From the NCBI RefSeq assembly GCF_037392515.1, contig NC_090285.1, positions 2,297,501 to 2,361,500 on the forward strand: a DNA stretch of 64,000 nucleotides. Direction: 5' to 3'. The position numbers and the translations under genes are program-made. Numbering within the stretch: the stretch's first letter is position 1; each line of letters starts with the position of its first letter. Under the pieces are notes generated by a model. The model did not search any database. It had not been told where the DNA came from and was given only the letters and a program-made list of their open reading frames with translations. Positions 32,646-44,432 of the stretch are shown here, one piece after another. Source of the DNA: Haliotis asinina (taxonomy: Eukaryota > Mollusca > Gastropoda > Lepetellida > Haliotidae).

Positions 32646-32717
32646 TGCGTCGGCCGGGAATCGAACCCGGATCGACTGCTTGGAAGGCAACCATGCTAAC
32701 CTTTACACCACCGACGC
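32646..32717 (-). tRNA. tRNA-Gly-TCC: tRNA-Gly(TCC), unit 35
   Basis: Intact, T5 terminator. Fifteen bases are missing from the spacer 25 bp beyond the 3' end (junction 32620/32621). Confidence 0.96.
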
Positions 32718-33034
32718 TGACCATGCTAAGCTTTGTTGAATAGGCATCTTAATGAAATTTGCTGATTGATTGGCCACGCCTCGAGGCACGCCACTAAATG
32801 AGACGGCTTACGTCACAAACTGAATGAAATTGGGCTTTTGAAATGTATTTCTGTCTTATGCAACGAGGGTCTACAATCTACGAAGCACTGATAACAAATT
32901 GTATTGAAATGAAGAGGACACTGCATTTGCATCCATATGGAGTAAATGGACACGTCAGCTGAACACTTCCTCCTTGCCAGCTGTCTTCTTTAACTTAAGA
33001 ATGGGAAGCTAAGAAAAGGCACAGTTAGTGTGAA

Positions 33035-33105
33035 GCATCGGTGGTCTAGTGGTAGAATACTCGCCTGCCACGCGGGTGACCCGGGTTCGATTCCCGGTCG
33101 ATGCA
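33035..33105 (+). tRNA. tRNA-Gly-GCC: tRNA-Gly(GCC), unit 36
   Basis: Intact. Trailer T4-GG-T6; upstream CCATATGG. Confidence 0.96.
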
Positions 33106-33589
33106 CACTCTTTTGGTTTTTTGCGCCTCTAGGGGTTGAAAAAGCGGCCTCCAAACGCTTGTCTCCTGGTAAGAACACCTAGTCTGTGACGCAATGTGAT
33201 TGTTGTCAGTGATGTCACGTTTCTGTGACGTCAGGCCATTGTGAGGTCACAGGTGAGTCTTTCTATAGATATCAGAAGGTTGGAATGAGAGAACGTGTCC
33301 ATTTACATGACTCCATTTGAAGTCGATGTAAGGACGGAACGTTGTGCAGCTTTCAGCATTGTCCCACACCAATCGGTGTCAGGCTGTCAATGAAGCAGTA
33401 AAACCGTCAATTCTACGTTGGATTACACACAATATTTCACTTCACAGCATGGCTGAGATAACAGAAAGTGTCCACAGCAAATTATACATATCAACATGAT
33501 GTATAGTCATGGAGTATGTCATTTGTACTTTCTTCAGTCACAGATGAACTCGACGTTTCTCCACCTATGTTCCTGCAGGAGTAAAAAGA

Positions 33590-33661
33590 TGCGTCGGCCG
33601 GGAATCGAACCCGGATCGACTGCTTGGAAGGCAACCATGCTAACCTTTACACCACCGACGC
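33590..33661 (-). tRNA. tRNA-Gly-TCC: tRNA-Gly(TCC), unit 36
   Basis: Intact, T5 terminator. Confidence 0.96.
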
Positions 33662-33978
33662 TGACCATGCTAAGCTTTGTTGAATAGGCATCTTAATGAA
33701 ATTTGCTGATTGATTGGCCACGCCTCGAGGCACGCCACTAAATGAGACGGCTTACGTCACAAACTGAATGAAATTGGGCTTTTGAAATGTATTTCTGTCT
33801 TATGCAACGAGGGTCTACAATCTACGAAGCACTGATAACAAATTGTATTGAAATGAAGAGGACACTGCATTTGCATCCTTATGGAGTAAATGGACACGTC
33901 AGCTGAACACTTCCTCCTTGCCAGCTGTCTTCTTTAACTTAAGAATGGGAAGCTAAGAAAAGGCACAGTTAGTGTGAA

Positions 33979-34049
33979 GCATCGGTGGTCTAGTGGTAGA
34001 ATACTCGCCTGCCACGCGGGTGACCCGGGTTCGATTCCCGGTCGATGCA
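33979..34049 (+). tRNA. tRNA-Gly-GCC: tRNA-Gly(GCC), unit 37
   Basis: Intact. Trailer T4-G-T7 with upstream CCTTATGG, an uncommon pairing of the two markers. Confidence 0.96.
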
Positions 34050-34533
34050 CACTCTTTTGTTTTTTTGCGCCTCTAGGGGTTGAAAAAGCGGCCTCCAAAC
34101 GCTTGTCTCCTGGTAAGAACACCTAGTCTGTGACGCAATGTGATTGTTGTCAGTGATGTCACGTTTCTGTGACGTCAGGCCATTGTGAGGTCACAGGTGA
34201 GTCTTTCTATAGATATCAGAAGGTTGGAATGAGAGAACGTGTCCATTTACATGACTCCATTTGAAGTCGATGTAAGGACGGAACGTTGTGCAGCTTTCAG
34301 CATTGTCCCACACCAATCGGTGTCAGGCTGTCAATGAAGCAGTAAAACCGTCAGTTCTACGTTGGATTACACACAATATTTCACTTCACAGCATGGCTGA
34401 GATAACAGAAAGTGTCCACAGCAAATTATACATATCAACATGATGTATAGTCATGGAGTATGTCATTTGTACTTTCTTCAGTCACAGATGAACTCGACGT
34501 TTCTCCACCTATGTTCCTGCAGGAGTAAAAAGA

Positions 34534-34605
34534 TGCGTCGGCTGGGAATCGAACCCGGATCGACTGCTTGGAAGGCAACCATGCTAACCTTTACACCACC
34601 GACGC
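34534..34605 (-). tRNA. tRNA-Gly-TCC: tRNA-Gly(TCC), unit 37, A64 variant
   Basis: T at 34543 gives the C50-A64 T-stem mismatch. T5 terminator intact. Confidence 0.9.
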
Positions 34606-34922
34606 TGACCATGCTAAGCTTTGTTGAATAGGCATCTTAATGAAATTTGCTGATTGATTGGCCACGCCTCGAGGCACGCCACTAAATGAGACGGCTTACG
34701 TCACAAACTGAATGAAATTGGGCTTTTGAAATGTATTTCTGTCTTATGCAACGAGGGTCTACAATCTACGAAGCACTGATAACAAATTGTATTGAAATGA
34801 AGAGGACACTGCATTTGCATCCATATGGAGTAAATGGACACGTCAGCTGAACACTTCCTCCTTGCCAGCTGTCTTCTTTAACTTAAGAATGGGAAGCTAA
34901 GAAAAGGCACAGTTAGTGTGAA

Positions 34923-34993
34923 GCATCGGTGGTCTAGTGGTAGAATACTCGCCTGCCACGCGGGTGACCCGGGTTCGATTCCCGGTCGATGCA
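34923..34993 (+). tRNA. tRNA-Gly-GCC: tRNA-Gly(GCC), unit 38
   Basis: Intact. Trailer T4-G-T7. Confidence 0.96.
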
Positions 34994-35477
34994 CACTCTT
35001 TTGTTTTTTTGCGCCTCTAGGGGTTGAAAAAGCGGCCTCCAAACGCTTGTCTCCTGGTAAGAACACCTAGTCTGTGACGCAATGTGATTGTTGTCAGTGA
35101 TGTCACGTTTCTGTGACGTCAGGCCATTGTGAGGTCACAGGTGAGTCTTTCTATAGATATCAGAAGGTTGGAATGAGAGAACGTGTCCATTTACATGACT
35201 CCATTTGAAGTCGATGTAAGGACGGAACGTTGTGCAGCTTTCAGCATTGTCCCACACCAATCGGTGTCAGGCTGTCAATGAAGCAGTAATACCGTCAATT
35301 CTACGTTGGATTACACACAATATTTCACTTCACAGCATGGCTGAGATAACAGAAAGTGTCCACAGCAAATTATACATATCAACATGATGTATAGTCATGG
35401 AGTATGTCATTTGTACTTTCTTCAGTCACAGATGAACTCGACGTTTCTCCACCTATGTTCCTGCAGGAGTAAAAAGA

Positions 35478-35549
35478 TGCGTCGGCCGGGAATCGAACCC
35501 GGATCGACTGCTTGGAAGGCAACCATGCTAACCTTTACACCACCGACGC
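35478..35549 (-). tRNA. tRNA-Gly-TCC: tRNA-Gly(TCC), unit 38
   Basis: Intact, T5 terminator. Confidence 0.96.
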
Positions 35550-35866
35550 TGACCATGCTAAGCTTTGTTGAATAGGCATCTTAATGAAATTTGCTGATTG
35601 ATTGGCCACGCCTCGAGGCACGCCACTAAATGAGACGGCTTACGTCACAAACTGAATGAAATTGGGCTTTTGAAATGTATTTCTGTCTTATGCAACGAGG
35701 GTCTACAATCTACGAAGCACTGATAACAAATTGTATTGAAATGAAGAGGACACTGCATTTGCATCCATATGGAGTAAATGGACACGTCAGCTGAACACTT
35801 CCTCCTTGCCAGCTGTCTTCTTTAACTTAAGAATGGGAAGCTAAGAAAAGGCACAGTTAGTGTGAA

Positions 35867-35937
35867 GCATCGGTGGTCTAGTGGTAGAATACTCGCCTGC
35901 CACGCGGGTGACCCGGGTTCGATTCCCGGTCGATGCA
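35867..35937 (+). tRNA. tRNA-Gly-GCC: tRNA-Gly(GCC), unit 39
   Basis: Intact. Trailer T4-G-T7; downstream ATTGCCCC replaces ATTGTCCC. Confidence 0.96.
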
Positions 35938-36421
35938 CACTCTTTTGTTTTTTTGCGCCTCTAGGGGTTGAAAAAGCGGCCTCCAAACGCTTGTCTCCTG
36001 GTAAGAACACCTAGTCTGTGACGCAATGTGATTGTTGTCAGTGATGTCACGTTTCTGTGACGTCAGGCCATTGTGAGGTCACAGGTGAGTCTTTCTATAG
36101 ATATCAGAAGGTTGGAATGAGAGAACGTGTCCATTTACATGACTCCATTTGAAGTCGATGTAAGGACGGAACGTTGTGCAGCTTTCAGCATTGCCCCACA
36201 CCAATCGGTGTCAGGCTGTCAATGAAGCAGTAAAACCGTCAGTTCTACGTTGGATTACACACAATATTTCACTTCACAGCATGGCTGAGATAACAGAAAG
36301 TGTCCACAGCAAATTATACATATCAACATGATGTATAGTCATGGAGTATGTCATTTGTACTTTCTTCAGTCACAGATGAACTCGACGTTTCTCCACCTAT
36401 GTTCCTGCAGGAGTAAAAAGA

Positions 36422-36493
36422 TGCGTCGGCCGGGAATCGAACCCGGATCGACTGCTTGGAAGGCAACCATGCTAACCTTTACACCACCGACGC
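36422..36493 (-). tRNA. tRNA-Gly-TCC: tRNA-Gly(TCC), unit 39
   Basis: Intact, T5 terminator. Confidence 0.96.
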
Positions 36494-36810
36494 TGACCAT
36501 GCTAAGCTTTGTTGAATAGGCATCTTAATGAAATTTGCTGATTGATTGGCCACGCCTCGAGGCACGCCACTAAATGAGACGGCTTACGTCACAAACTGAA
36601 TGAAATTGGGCTTTTGAAATGTATTTCTGTCTTATGCAACGAGGGTCTACAATCTACGAAGCACTGATAACAAATTGTATTGAAATGAAGAGGACACTGC
36701 ATTTGCATCCATATGGAGTAAATGGACACGTCAGCTGAACACTTCCTCCTTGCCAGCTGTCTTCTTTAACTTAAGAATGGGAAGCTAAGAAAAGGCACAG
36801 TTAGTGTGAA

Positions 36811-36881
36811 GCATCGGTGGTCTAGTGGTAGAATACTCGCCTGCCACGCGGGTGACCCGGGTTCGATTCCCGGTCGATGCA
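36811..36881 (+). tRNA. tRNA-Gly-GCC: tRNA-Gly(GCC), unit 40
   Basis: Intact. Trailer T4-G-T7. Confidence 0.96.
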
Positions 36882-37365
36882 CACTCTTTTGTTTTTTTGC
36901 GCCTCTAGGGGTTGAAAAAGCGGCCTCCAAACGCTTGTCTCCTGGTAAGAACACCTAGTCTGTGACGCAATGTGATTGTTGTCAGTGATGTCACGTTTCT
37001 GTGACGTCAGGCCATTGTGAGGTCACAGGTGAGTCTTTCTATAGATATCAGAAGGTTGGAATGAGAGAACGTGTCCATTTACATGACTCCATTTGAAGTC
37101 GATGTAAGGACGGAACGTTGTGCAGCTTTCAGCATTGTCCCACACCAATCGGTGTCAGGCTGTCAATGAAGCAGTAAAACCGTCAGTTCTACGTTGGATT
37201 ACACACAATATTTCACTTCACAGCATGGCTGAGATAACAGAAAGTGTCCACAGCAAATTATACATATCAACATGATGTATAGTCATGGAGTATGTCATTT
37301 GTACTTTCTTCAGTCACAGATGAACTCGACGTTTCTCCACCTATGTTCCTGCAGGAGTAAAAAGA

Positions 37366-37437
37366 TGCGTCGGCCGGGAATCGAACCCGGATCGACTGCT
37401 TGGAAGGCAACCATGCTAACCTTTACACCACCGACGC
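37366..37437 (-). tRNA. tRNA-Gly-TCC: tRNA-Gly(TCC), unit 40
   Basis: Intact, T5 terminator. Confidence 0.96.
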
Positions 37438-37754
37438 TGACCATGCTAAGCTTTGTTGAATAGGCATCTTAATGAAATTTGCTGATTGATTGGCCACGCC
37501 TCGAGGCACGCCACTAAATGAGACGGCTTACGTCACAAACTGAATGAAATTGGGCTTTTGAAATGTATTTCTGTCTTATGCAACGAGGGTCTACAATCTA
37601 CGAAGCACTGATAACAAATTGTATTGAAATGAAGAGGACACTGCATTTGCATCCATATGGAGTAAATGGACACGTCAGCTGAACACTTCCTCCTTGCCAG
37701 CTGTCTTCTTTAACTAAAGAATGGGAAGCTAAGAAAAGGCACAGTTAGTGTGAA

Positions 37755-37825
37755 GCATCGGTGGTCTAGTGGTAGAATACTCGCCTGCCACGCGGGTGAC
37801 CCGGGTTCGATTCCCGGTCGATGCA
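37755..37825 (+). tRNA. tRNA-Gly-GCC: tRNA-Gly(GCC), unit 41
   Basis: Intact. Trailer T4-G-T7; the near-upstream AACTTAAG is AACTAAAG here only. Confidence 0.96.
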
Positions 37826-38309
37826 CACTCTTTTGTTTTTTTGCGCCTCTAGGGGTTGAAAAAGCGGCCTCCAAACGCTTGTCTCCTGGTAAGAACACCT
37901 AGTCTGTGACGCAATGTGATTGTTGTCAGTGATGTCACGTTTCTGTGACGTCAGGACATTGTGAGGTCACAGGTGAGTCTTTCTATAGATATCAGAAGGT
38001 TGGAATGAGAGAACGTGTCCATTTACATGACTCCATTTGAAGTCGATGTAAGGACGGAACGTTGTGCAGCTTTCAGCATTGTCCCACACCAATCGGTGTC
38101 AGGCTGTCAATGAAGCAGTAATACCGTCAATTCTACGTTGGATTACACACAATATTTCACTTCACAGCATGGCTGAGATAACAGAAAGTGTCCACAGCAA
38201 ATTATACATATCAACATGATGTATAGTCATGGAGTATGTCATTTGTACTTTCTTCAGTCACAGATGAACTCGACGTTTCTCCACCTATGTTCCTGCAGGA
38301 GTATAAAGA

Positions 38310-38381
38310 TGCGTCGGCCGGGAATCGAACCCGGATCGACTGCTTGGAAGGCAACCATGCTAACCTTTACACCACCGACGC
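38310..38381 (-). tRNA. tRNA-Gly-TCC: tRNA-Gly(TCC), unit 41, weak terminator
   Basis: Body intact; T at 38304 changes T5 to TTTAT. Confidence 0.93.
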
Positions 38382-38698
38382 TGACCATGCTAAGCTTTGT
38401 TGAATAGGCATCTTAATGAAATTTGCTGATTGATTGGCCACGCCTCGAGGCACGCCACTAAATGAGACGGCTTACGTCACAAACTGAATGAAATTGGGCT
38501 TTTGAAATGTATTTCTGTCTTATGCAACGAGGGTCTACAATCTACGAAGCACTGATAACAAATTGTATTGAAATGAAGAGGACACTGCATTTGCATCCAT
38601 ATGGAGTAAATGGACACGTCAGCTGAACACTTCCTCCTTGCCAGCTGTCTTCTTTAACTTAAGAATGGGAAGCTAAGAAAAGGCACAGTTAGTGTGAA

Positions 38699-38769
38699 GC
38701 ATCGGTGGTCTAGTGGTAGAATACTCGCCTGCCACGCGGGTGACCCGGGTTCGATTCCCGGTCGATGCA
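38699..38769 (+). tRNA. tRNA-Gly-GCC: tRNA-Gly(GCC), unit 42
   Basis: Intact. Trailer T4-GG-T6; upstream CCATATGG. Confidence 0.96.
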
Positions 38770-39253
38770 CACTCTTTTGGTTTTTTGCGCCTCTAGGGGT
38801 TGAAAAAGCGGCCTCCAAACGCTTGTCTCCTGGTAAGAACACCTAGTCTGTGACGCAATGTGATTGTTGTCAGTGATGTCACGTTTCTGTGACGTCAGGC
38901 CATTGTGAGGTCACAGGTGAGTCTTTCTATAGATATCAGAAGGTTGGAATGAGAGAACGTGTCCATTTACATGACTCCATTTGAAGTCGATGTAAGGACG
39001 GAACGTTGTGCAGCTTTCAGCATTGTCCCACACCAATCGGTGTCAGGCTGTCAATGAAGCAGTAAAACCGTCAGTTCTACGTTGGATTACACACAATATT
39101 TCACTTCACAGCATGGCTGAGATAACAGAAAGTGTCCACAGCAAATTATACATATCAACATGATGTATAGTCATGGAGTATGTCATTTGTACTTTCTTCA
39201 GTCACAGATGAACTCGACGTTTCTCCACCTATGTTCCTGCAGGAGTAAAAAGA

Positions 39254-39325
39254 TGCGTCGGCTGGGAATCGAACCCGGATCGACTGCTTGGAAGGCAACC
39301 ATGCTAACCTTTACACCACCGACGC
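39254..39325 (-). tRNA. tRNA-Gly-TCC: tRNA-Gly(TCC), unit 42, A64 variant
   Basis: T at 39263 gives the C50-A64 T-stem mismatch; five units from the copy in unit 37. Confidence 0.9.
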
Positions 39326-39642
39326 TGACCATGCTAAGCTTTGTTGAATAGGCATCTTAATGAAATTTGCTGATTGATTGGCCACGCCTCGAGGCACGCC
39401 ACTAAATGAGACGGCTTACGTCACAAACTGAATGAAATTGGGCTTTTGAAATGTATTTCTGTCTTATGCAACGAGGGTCTACAATCTACGAAGCACTGAT
39501 AACAAATTGTATTGAAATGAAGAGGACACTGCATTTGCATCCATATGGAGTAAATGGACACGTCAGCTGAACACTTCCTCCTTGCCAGCTGTCTTCTTTA
39601 ACTTAAGAATGGGAAGCTAAGAAAAGGCACAGTTAGTGTGAA

Positions 39643-39713
39643 GCATCGGTGGTCTAGTGGTAGAATACTCGCCTGCCACGCGGGTGACCCGGGTTCGATT
39701 CCCGGTCGATGCA
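39643..39713 (+). tRNA. tRNA-Gly-GCC: tRNA-Gly(GCC), unit 43
   Basis: Intact. Trailer T4-G-T7; downstream CTAGTGGTTG replaces CTAGGGGTTG. Confidence 0.96.
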
Positions 39714-40197
39714 CACTCTTTTGTTTTTTTGCGCCTCTAGTGGTTGAAAAAGCGGCCTCCAAACGCTTGTCTCCTGGTAAGAACACCTAGTCTGTGACGC
39801 AATGTGATTGTTGTCAGTGATGTCACGTTTCTGTGACGTCAGGCCATTGTGAGGTCACAGGTGAGTCTTTCTATAGATATCAGAAGGTTGGAATGAGAGA
39901 ACGTGTCCATTTACATGACTCCATTTGAAGTCGATGTAAGGACGGAACGTTGTGCAGCTTTCAGCATTGTCCCACACCAATCGGTGTCAGGCTGTCAATG
40001 AAGCAGTAAAACCGTCAGTTCTACGTTGGATTACACACAATATTTTACTTCACAGCATGGCTGAGATAACAGAAAGTGTCCACAGCAAATTATACATATC
40101 AACATGATGTATAGTCATGGAGTATGTCATTTGTACTTTCTTCAGTCACAGATGAACTCGACGTTTCTCCACCTATGTTCCTGCAGGAGTATAAAGA

Positions 40198-40269
40198 TGC
40201 GTCGGCCGGGAATCGAACCCGGATCGACTGCTTGGAAGGCAACCATGCTAACCTTTACACCACCGACGC
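40198..40269 (-). tRNA. tRNA-Gly-TCC: tRNA-Gly(TCC), unit 43, weak terminator
   Basis: Body intact; T at 40192 changes T5 to TTTAT. Confidence 0.93.
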
Positions 40270-40586
40270 TGACCATGCTAAGCTTTGTTGAATAGGCATC
40301 TTAATGAAATTTGCTGATTGATTGGCCACGCCTCGAGGCACGCCACTAAATGAGACGGCTTACGTCACAAACTGAATGAAATTGGGCTTTTGAAATGTAT
40401 TTCTGTCTTATGCAACGAGGGTCTACAATCTACGAAGCACTGATAACAAATTGTATTGAAATGAAGAGGACACTGCATTTGCATCCTTATGGAGTAAATG
40501 GACACGTCAGCTGAACACTTCCTCCTTGCCAGCTGTCTTCTTTAACTTAAGAATGGGAAGCTAAGAAAAGGCACAGTTAGTGTGAA

Positions 40587-40657
40587 GCATCGGTGGTCTA
40601 GTGGTAGAATACTCGCCTGCCACGCGGGTGACCCGGGTTCGATTCCCGGTCGATGCA
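40587..40657 (+). tRNA. tRNA-Gly-GCC: tRNA-Gly(GCC), unit 44
   Basis: Intact. Trailer T4-GG-T6; upstream CCTTATGG. Confidence 0.96.
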
Positions 40658-41141
40658 CACTCTTTTGGTTTTTTGCGCCTCTAGGGGTTGAAAAAGCGGC
40701 CTCCAAACGCTTGTCTCCTGGTAAGAACACCTAGTCTGTGACGCAATGTGATTGTTGTCAGTGATGTCACGTTTCTGTGACGTCAGGCCATTGTGAGGTC
40801 ACAGGTGAGTCTTTCTATAGATATCAGAAGGTTGGAATGAGAGAACGTGTCCATTTACATGACTCCATTTGAAGTCGATGTAAGGACGGAACGTTGTGCA
40901 GCTTTCAGCATTGTCCCACACCAATCGGTGTCAGGCTGTCAATGAAGCAGTAAAACCGTCAGTTCTACGTTGGATTACACACAATATTTCACTTCACAGC
41001 ATGGCTGAGATAACAGAAAGTGTCCACAGCAAATTATACATATCAACATGATGTATAGTCATGGAGTATGTCATTTGTACTTTCTTCAGTCACAGATGAA
41101 CTCGACGTTTCTCCACCTATGTTCCTGCAGGAGTAAAAAGA

Positions 41142-41213
41142 TGCGTCGGCCGGGAATCGAACCCGGATCGACTGCTTGGAAGGCAACCATGCTAACCTTT
41201 ACACCACCGACGC
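41142..41213 (-). tRNA. tRNA-Gly-TCC: tRNA-Gly(TCC), unit 44
   Basis: Intact, T5 terminator. Confidence 0.96.
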
Positions 41214-41530
41214 TGACCATGCTAAGCTTTGTTGAATAGGCATCTTAATGAAATTTGCTGATTGATTGGCCACGCCTCGAGGCACGCCACTAAATGAGAC
41301 GGCTTACGTCACAAACTGAATGAAATTGGGCTTTTGAAATGTATTTCTGTCTTATGCAACGAGGGTCTACAATCTACGAAGCACTGATAACAAATTGTAT
41401 TGAAATGAAGAGGACACTGCATTTGCATCCATATGGAGTAAATGGACACGTCAGCTGAACACTTCCTCCTTGCCAGCTGTCTTCTTTAACTTAAGAATGG
41501 GAAGCTAAGAAAAGGCACAGTTAGTGTGAA

Positions 41531-41601
41531 GCATCGGTGGTCTAGTGGTAGAATACTCGCCTGCCACGCGGGTGACCCGGGTTCGATTCCCGGTCGATGC
41601 A
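41531..41601 (+). tRNA. tRNA-Gly-GCC: tRNA-Gly(GCC), unit 45
   Basis: Intact. Trailer T4-G-T7. Confidence 0.96.
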
Positions 41602-42085
41602 CACTCTTTTGTTTTTTTGCGCCTCTAGGGGTTGAAAAAGCGGCCTCCAAACGCTTGTCTCCTGGTAAGAACACCTAGTCTGTGACGCAATGTGATTGTT
41701 GTCAGTGATGTCACGTTTCTGTGACGTCAGGCCATTGTGAGGTCACAGGTGAGTCTTTCTATAGATATCAGAAGGTTGGAATGAGAGAACGTGTCCATTT
41801 ACATGACTCCATTTGAAGTCGATGTAAGGACGGAACGTTGTGCAGCTTTCAGCATTGTCCCACACCAATCGGTGTCAGGCTGTCAATGAAGCAGTAAAAC
41901 CGTCAGTTCTACGTTGGATTACACACAATATTTCACTTCACAGCATGGCTGAGATAACAGAAAGTGTCCACAGCAAATTATACATATCAACATGATGTAT
42001 AGTCATGGAGTATGTCATTTGTACTTTCTTCAGTCACAGATGAACTCGACGTTTCTCCACCTATGTTCCTGCAGGAGTATAAAGA

Positions 42086-42157
42086 TGCGTCGGCCGGGAA
42101 TCGAACCCGGATCGACTGCTTGGAAGGCAACCATGCTAACCTTTACACCACCGACGC
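42086..42157 (-). tRNA. tRNA-Gly-TCC: tRNA-Gly(TCC), unit 45, weak terminator
   Basis: Body intact; T at 42080 changes T5 to TTTAT. Confidence 0.93.
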
Positions 42158-42474
42158 TGACCATGCTAAGCTTTGTTGAATAGGCATCTTAATGAAATTT
42201 GCTGATTGATTGGCCACGCCTCGAGGCACGCCACTAAATGAGACGGCTTACGTCACAAACTGAATGAAATTGGGCTTTTGAAATGTATTTCTGTCTTATG
42301 CAACGAGGGTCTACAATCTACGAAGCAGTGATAACAAATTGTATTGAAATGAAGAGGACACTGCATATGCATCCATATGGAGTAAATGGACACGTCAGCT
42401 GAACACTTCCTCCTTGCCAGCTGTCTTCTTTAACTTAAGAATGGGAAGCTAAGAAAAGGCACAGTTAGTGTGAA

Positions 42475-42545
42475 GCATCGGTGGTCTAGTGGTAGAATAT
42501 TCGCCTGCCACGCGGGTGACCCGGGTTCGATTCCCGGTCGATGCA
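42475..42545 (+). tRNA. tRNA-Gly-GCC: tRNA-Gly(GCC), unit 46, C27T variant
   Basis: T at 42500 turns the top anticodon-stem pair C27-G43 into U-G; likely tolerated. Trailer T4-G-T4-C-T2. The upstream octamer is ATATGCAT, altered in this unit only. Confidence 0.94.
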
Positions 42546-43029
42546 CACTCTTTTGTTTTCTTGCGCCTCTAGGGGTTGAAAAAGCGGCCTCCAAACGCTT
42601 GTCTCCTGGTAAGAACACCTAGTCTGTGACGCAATGTGATTGTTGTCAGTGATGTCACGTTTCTGTGACGTCAGGCCATTGTGAGGTCACAGGTGAGTCT
42701 TTCTATAGATATCAGAAGGTTGGAATGAGAGAACGTGTCCATTTACATGACTCCATTTGAAGTCGATGTAAGGACGGAACGTTGTGCAGCTTTCAGCATT
42801 GTCCCACACCAATCGGTGTCAGGCTGTCAATGAAGCAGTAAAACCGTCAGTTCTACGTTGGATTACACACAATATTTCACTTCACAGCATGGCTGAGATA
42901 ACAGAAAGTGTCCACAGCAAATTATACATATCAACATGATGTATAGTCATGGAGTATGTCATTTGTACTTTCTTCAGTCACAGATGAACTCGACGTTTCT
43001 CCACCTATGTTCCTGCAGGAGTAAAAAGA

Positions 43030-43101
43030 TGCGTCGGCCGGGAATCGAACCCGGATCGACTGCTTGGAAGGCAACCATGCTAACCTTTACACCACCGACG
43101 C
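43030..43101 (-). tRNA. tRNA-Gly-TCC: tRNA-Gly(TCC), unit 46
   Basis: Intact, T5 terminator. Confidence 0.96.
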
Positions 43102-43418
43102 TGACCATGCTAAGCTTTGTTGAATAGGCATCTTAATGAAATTTGCTGATTGATTGGCCACGCCTCGAGGCACGCCACTAAATGAGACGGCTTACGTCAC
43201 AAACTGAATGAAATTGGGCTTTTGAAATGTATTTCTGTCTTATGCAACGAGGGTCTACAATCTACGAAGCACTGATAACAAATTGTATTGAAATGAAGAG
43301 GACACTGCATTTGCATCCATATGGAGTAAATGGACACGTCAGCTGAACACTTCCTCCTTGCCAGCTGTCTTCTTTAACTTAAGAATGGGAAGCTAAGAAA
43401 AGGCACAGTTAGTGTGAA

Positions 43419-43489
43419 GCATCGGTGGTCTAGTGGTAGAATACTCGCCTGCCACGCGGGTGACCCGGGTTCGATTCCCGGTCGATGCA
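43419..43489 (+). tRNA. tRNA-Gly-GCC: tRNA-Gly(GCC), unit 47
   Basis: Intact. Trailer T4-GG-T6. Confidence 0.96.
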
Positions 43490-43973
43490 CACTCTTTTGG
43501 TTTTTTGCGCCTCTAGGGGTTGAAAAAGCGGCCTCCAAACGCTTGTCTCCTGGTAAGAACACCTAGTCTGTGACGCAATGTGATTGTTGTCAGTGATGTC
43601 ACGTTTCTGTGACGTCAGGCCATTGTGAGGTCACAGGTGAGTCTTTCTATAGATATCAGAAGGTTGGAATGAGAGAACGTGTCCATTTACATGACTCCAT
43701 TTGAAGTCGATGTAAGGACGGAACGTTGTGCAGCTTTCAGCATTGTCCCACACCAATCGGTGTCAGGCTGTCAATGAAGCAGTAAAACCGTCAGTTCTAC
43801 GTTGGATTACACACAATATTTCACTTCACAGCATGGCTGAGATAACAGAAAGTGTCCACAGCAAATTATACATATCAACATGATGTATAGTCATGGAGTA
43901 TGTCATTTGTACTTTCTTCAGTCACAGATTAACTCGACGTTTCTCCACCTACGTTCCTGCAGGAGTAAAAAGA

Positions 43974-44045
43974 TGCGTCGGCCGGGAATCGAACCCGGAT
44001 CGACTGCTTGGAAGGCAACCATGCTAACCTTTACACCACCGACGC
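43974..44045 (-). tRNA. tRNA-Gly-TCC: tRNA-Gly(TCC), unit 47
   Basis: Intact, T5 terminator. The near-copy of the D-arm upstream has CATGCC, and the far flank has CCTACG. Confidence 0.96.
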
Positions 44046-44361
44046 TGACCATGCCAAGCTTTGTTGAATAGGCATCTTAATGAAATTTGCTGATTGATTG
44101 GCCACGCCTCGAGGCACGCCACTAAATGAGACGGCTTACGTCACAAACTGAATGAAATTGGCCTTTGAAATGTATTTCTGTCTTATGCAACGAGGGTCTA
44201 CAATCTATGAAGCAGTGATAACAAATTGTATTGAAATGAAGAGGACACTGCATTTGCATCCATATGGAGTAAATGGACACGTCAGCTGAACACTTCCTCC
44301 TTGCCAGCTGTCTTCTTTAACTTAAGAATGGGAAGCTAAGAAAAGGCACAGTTAGTGTGAA

Positions 44362-44432
44362 GCATCGGTGGTCTAGTGGTAGAATACTCGCCTGCCACGC
44401 GGGTGACCCGGGTTCGATTCCCGGTCGATGCA
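44362..44432 (+). tRNA. tRNA-Gly-GCC: tRNA-Gly(GCC), unit 48
   Basis: Intact. Trailer T4-G-T8; the upstream spacer is 1 bp shorter (GGCCTTTG). Confidence 0.96.
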
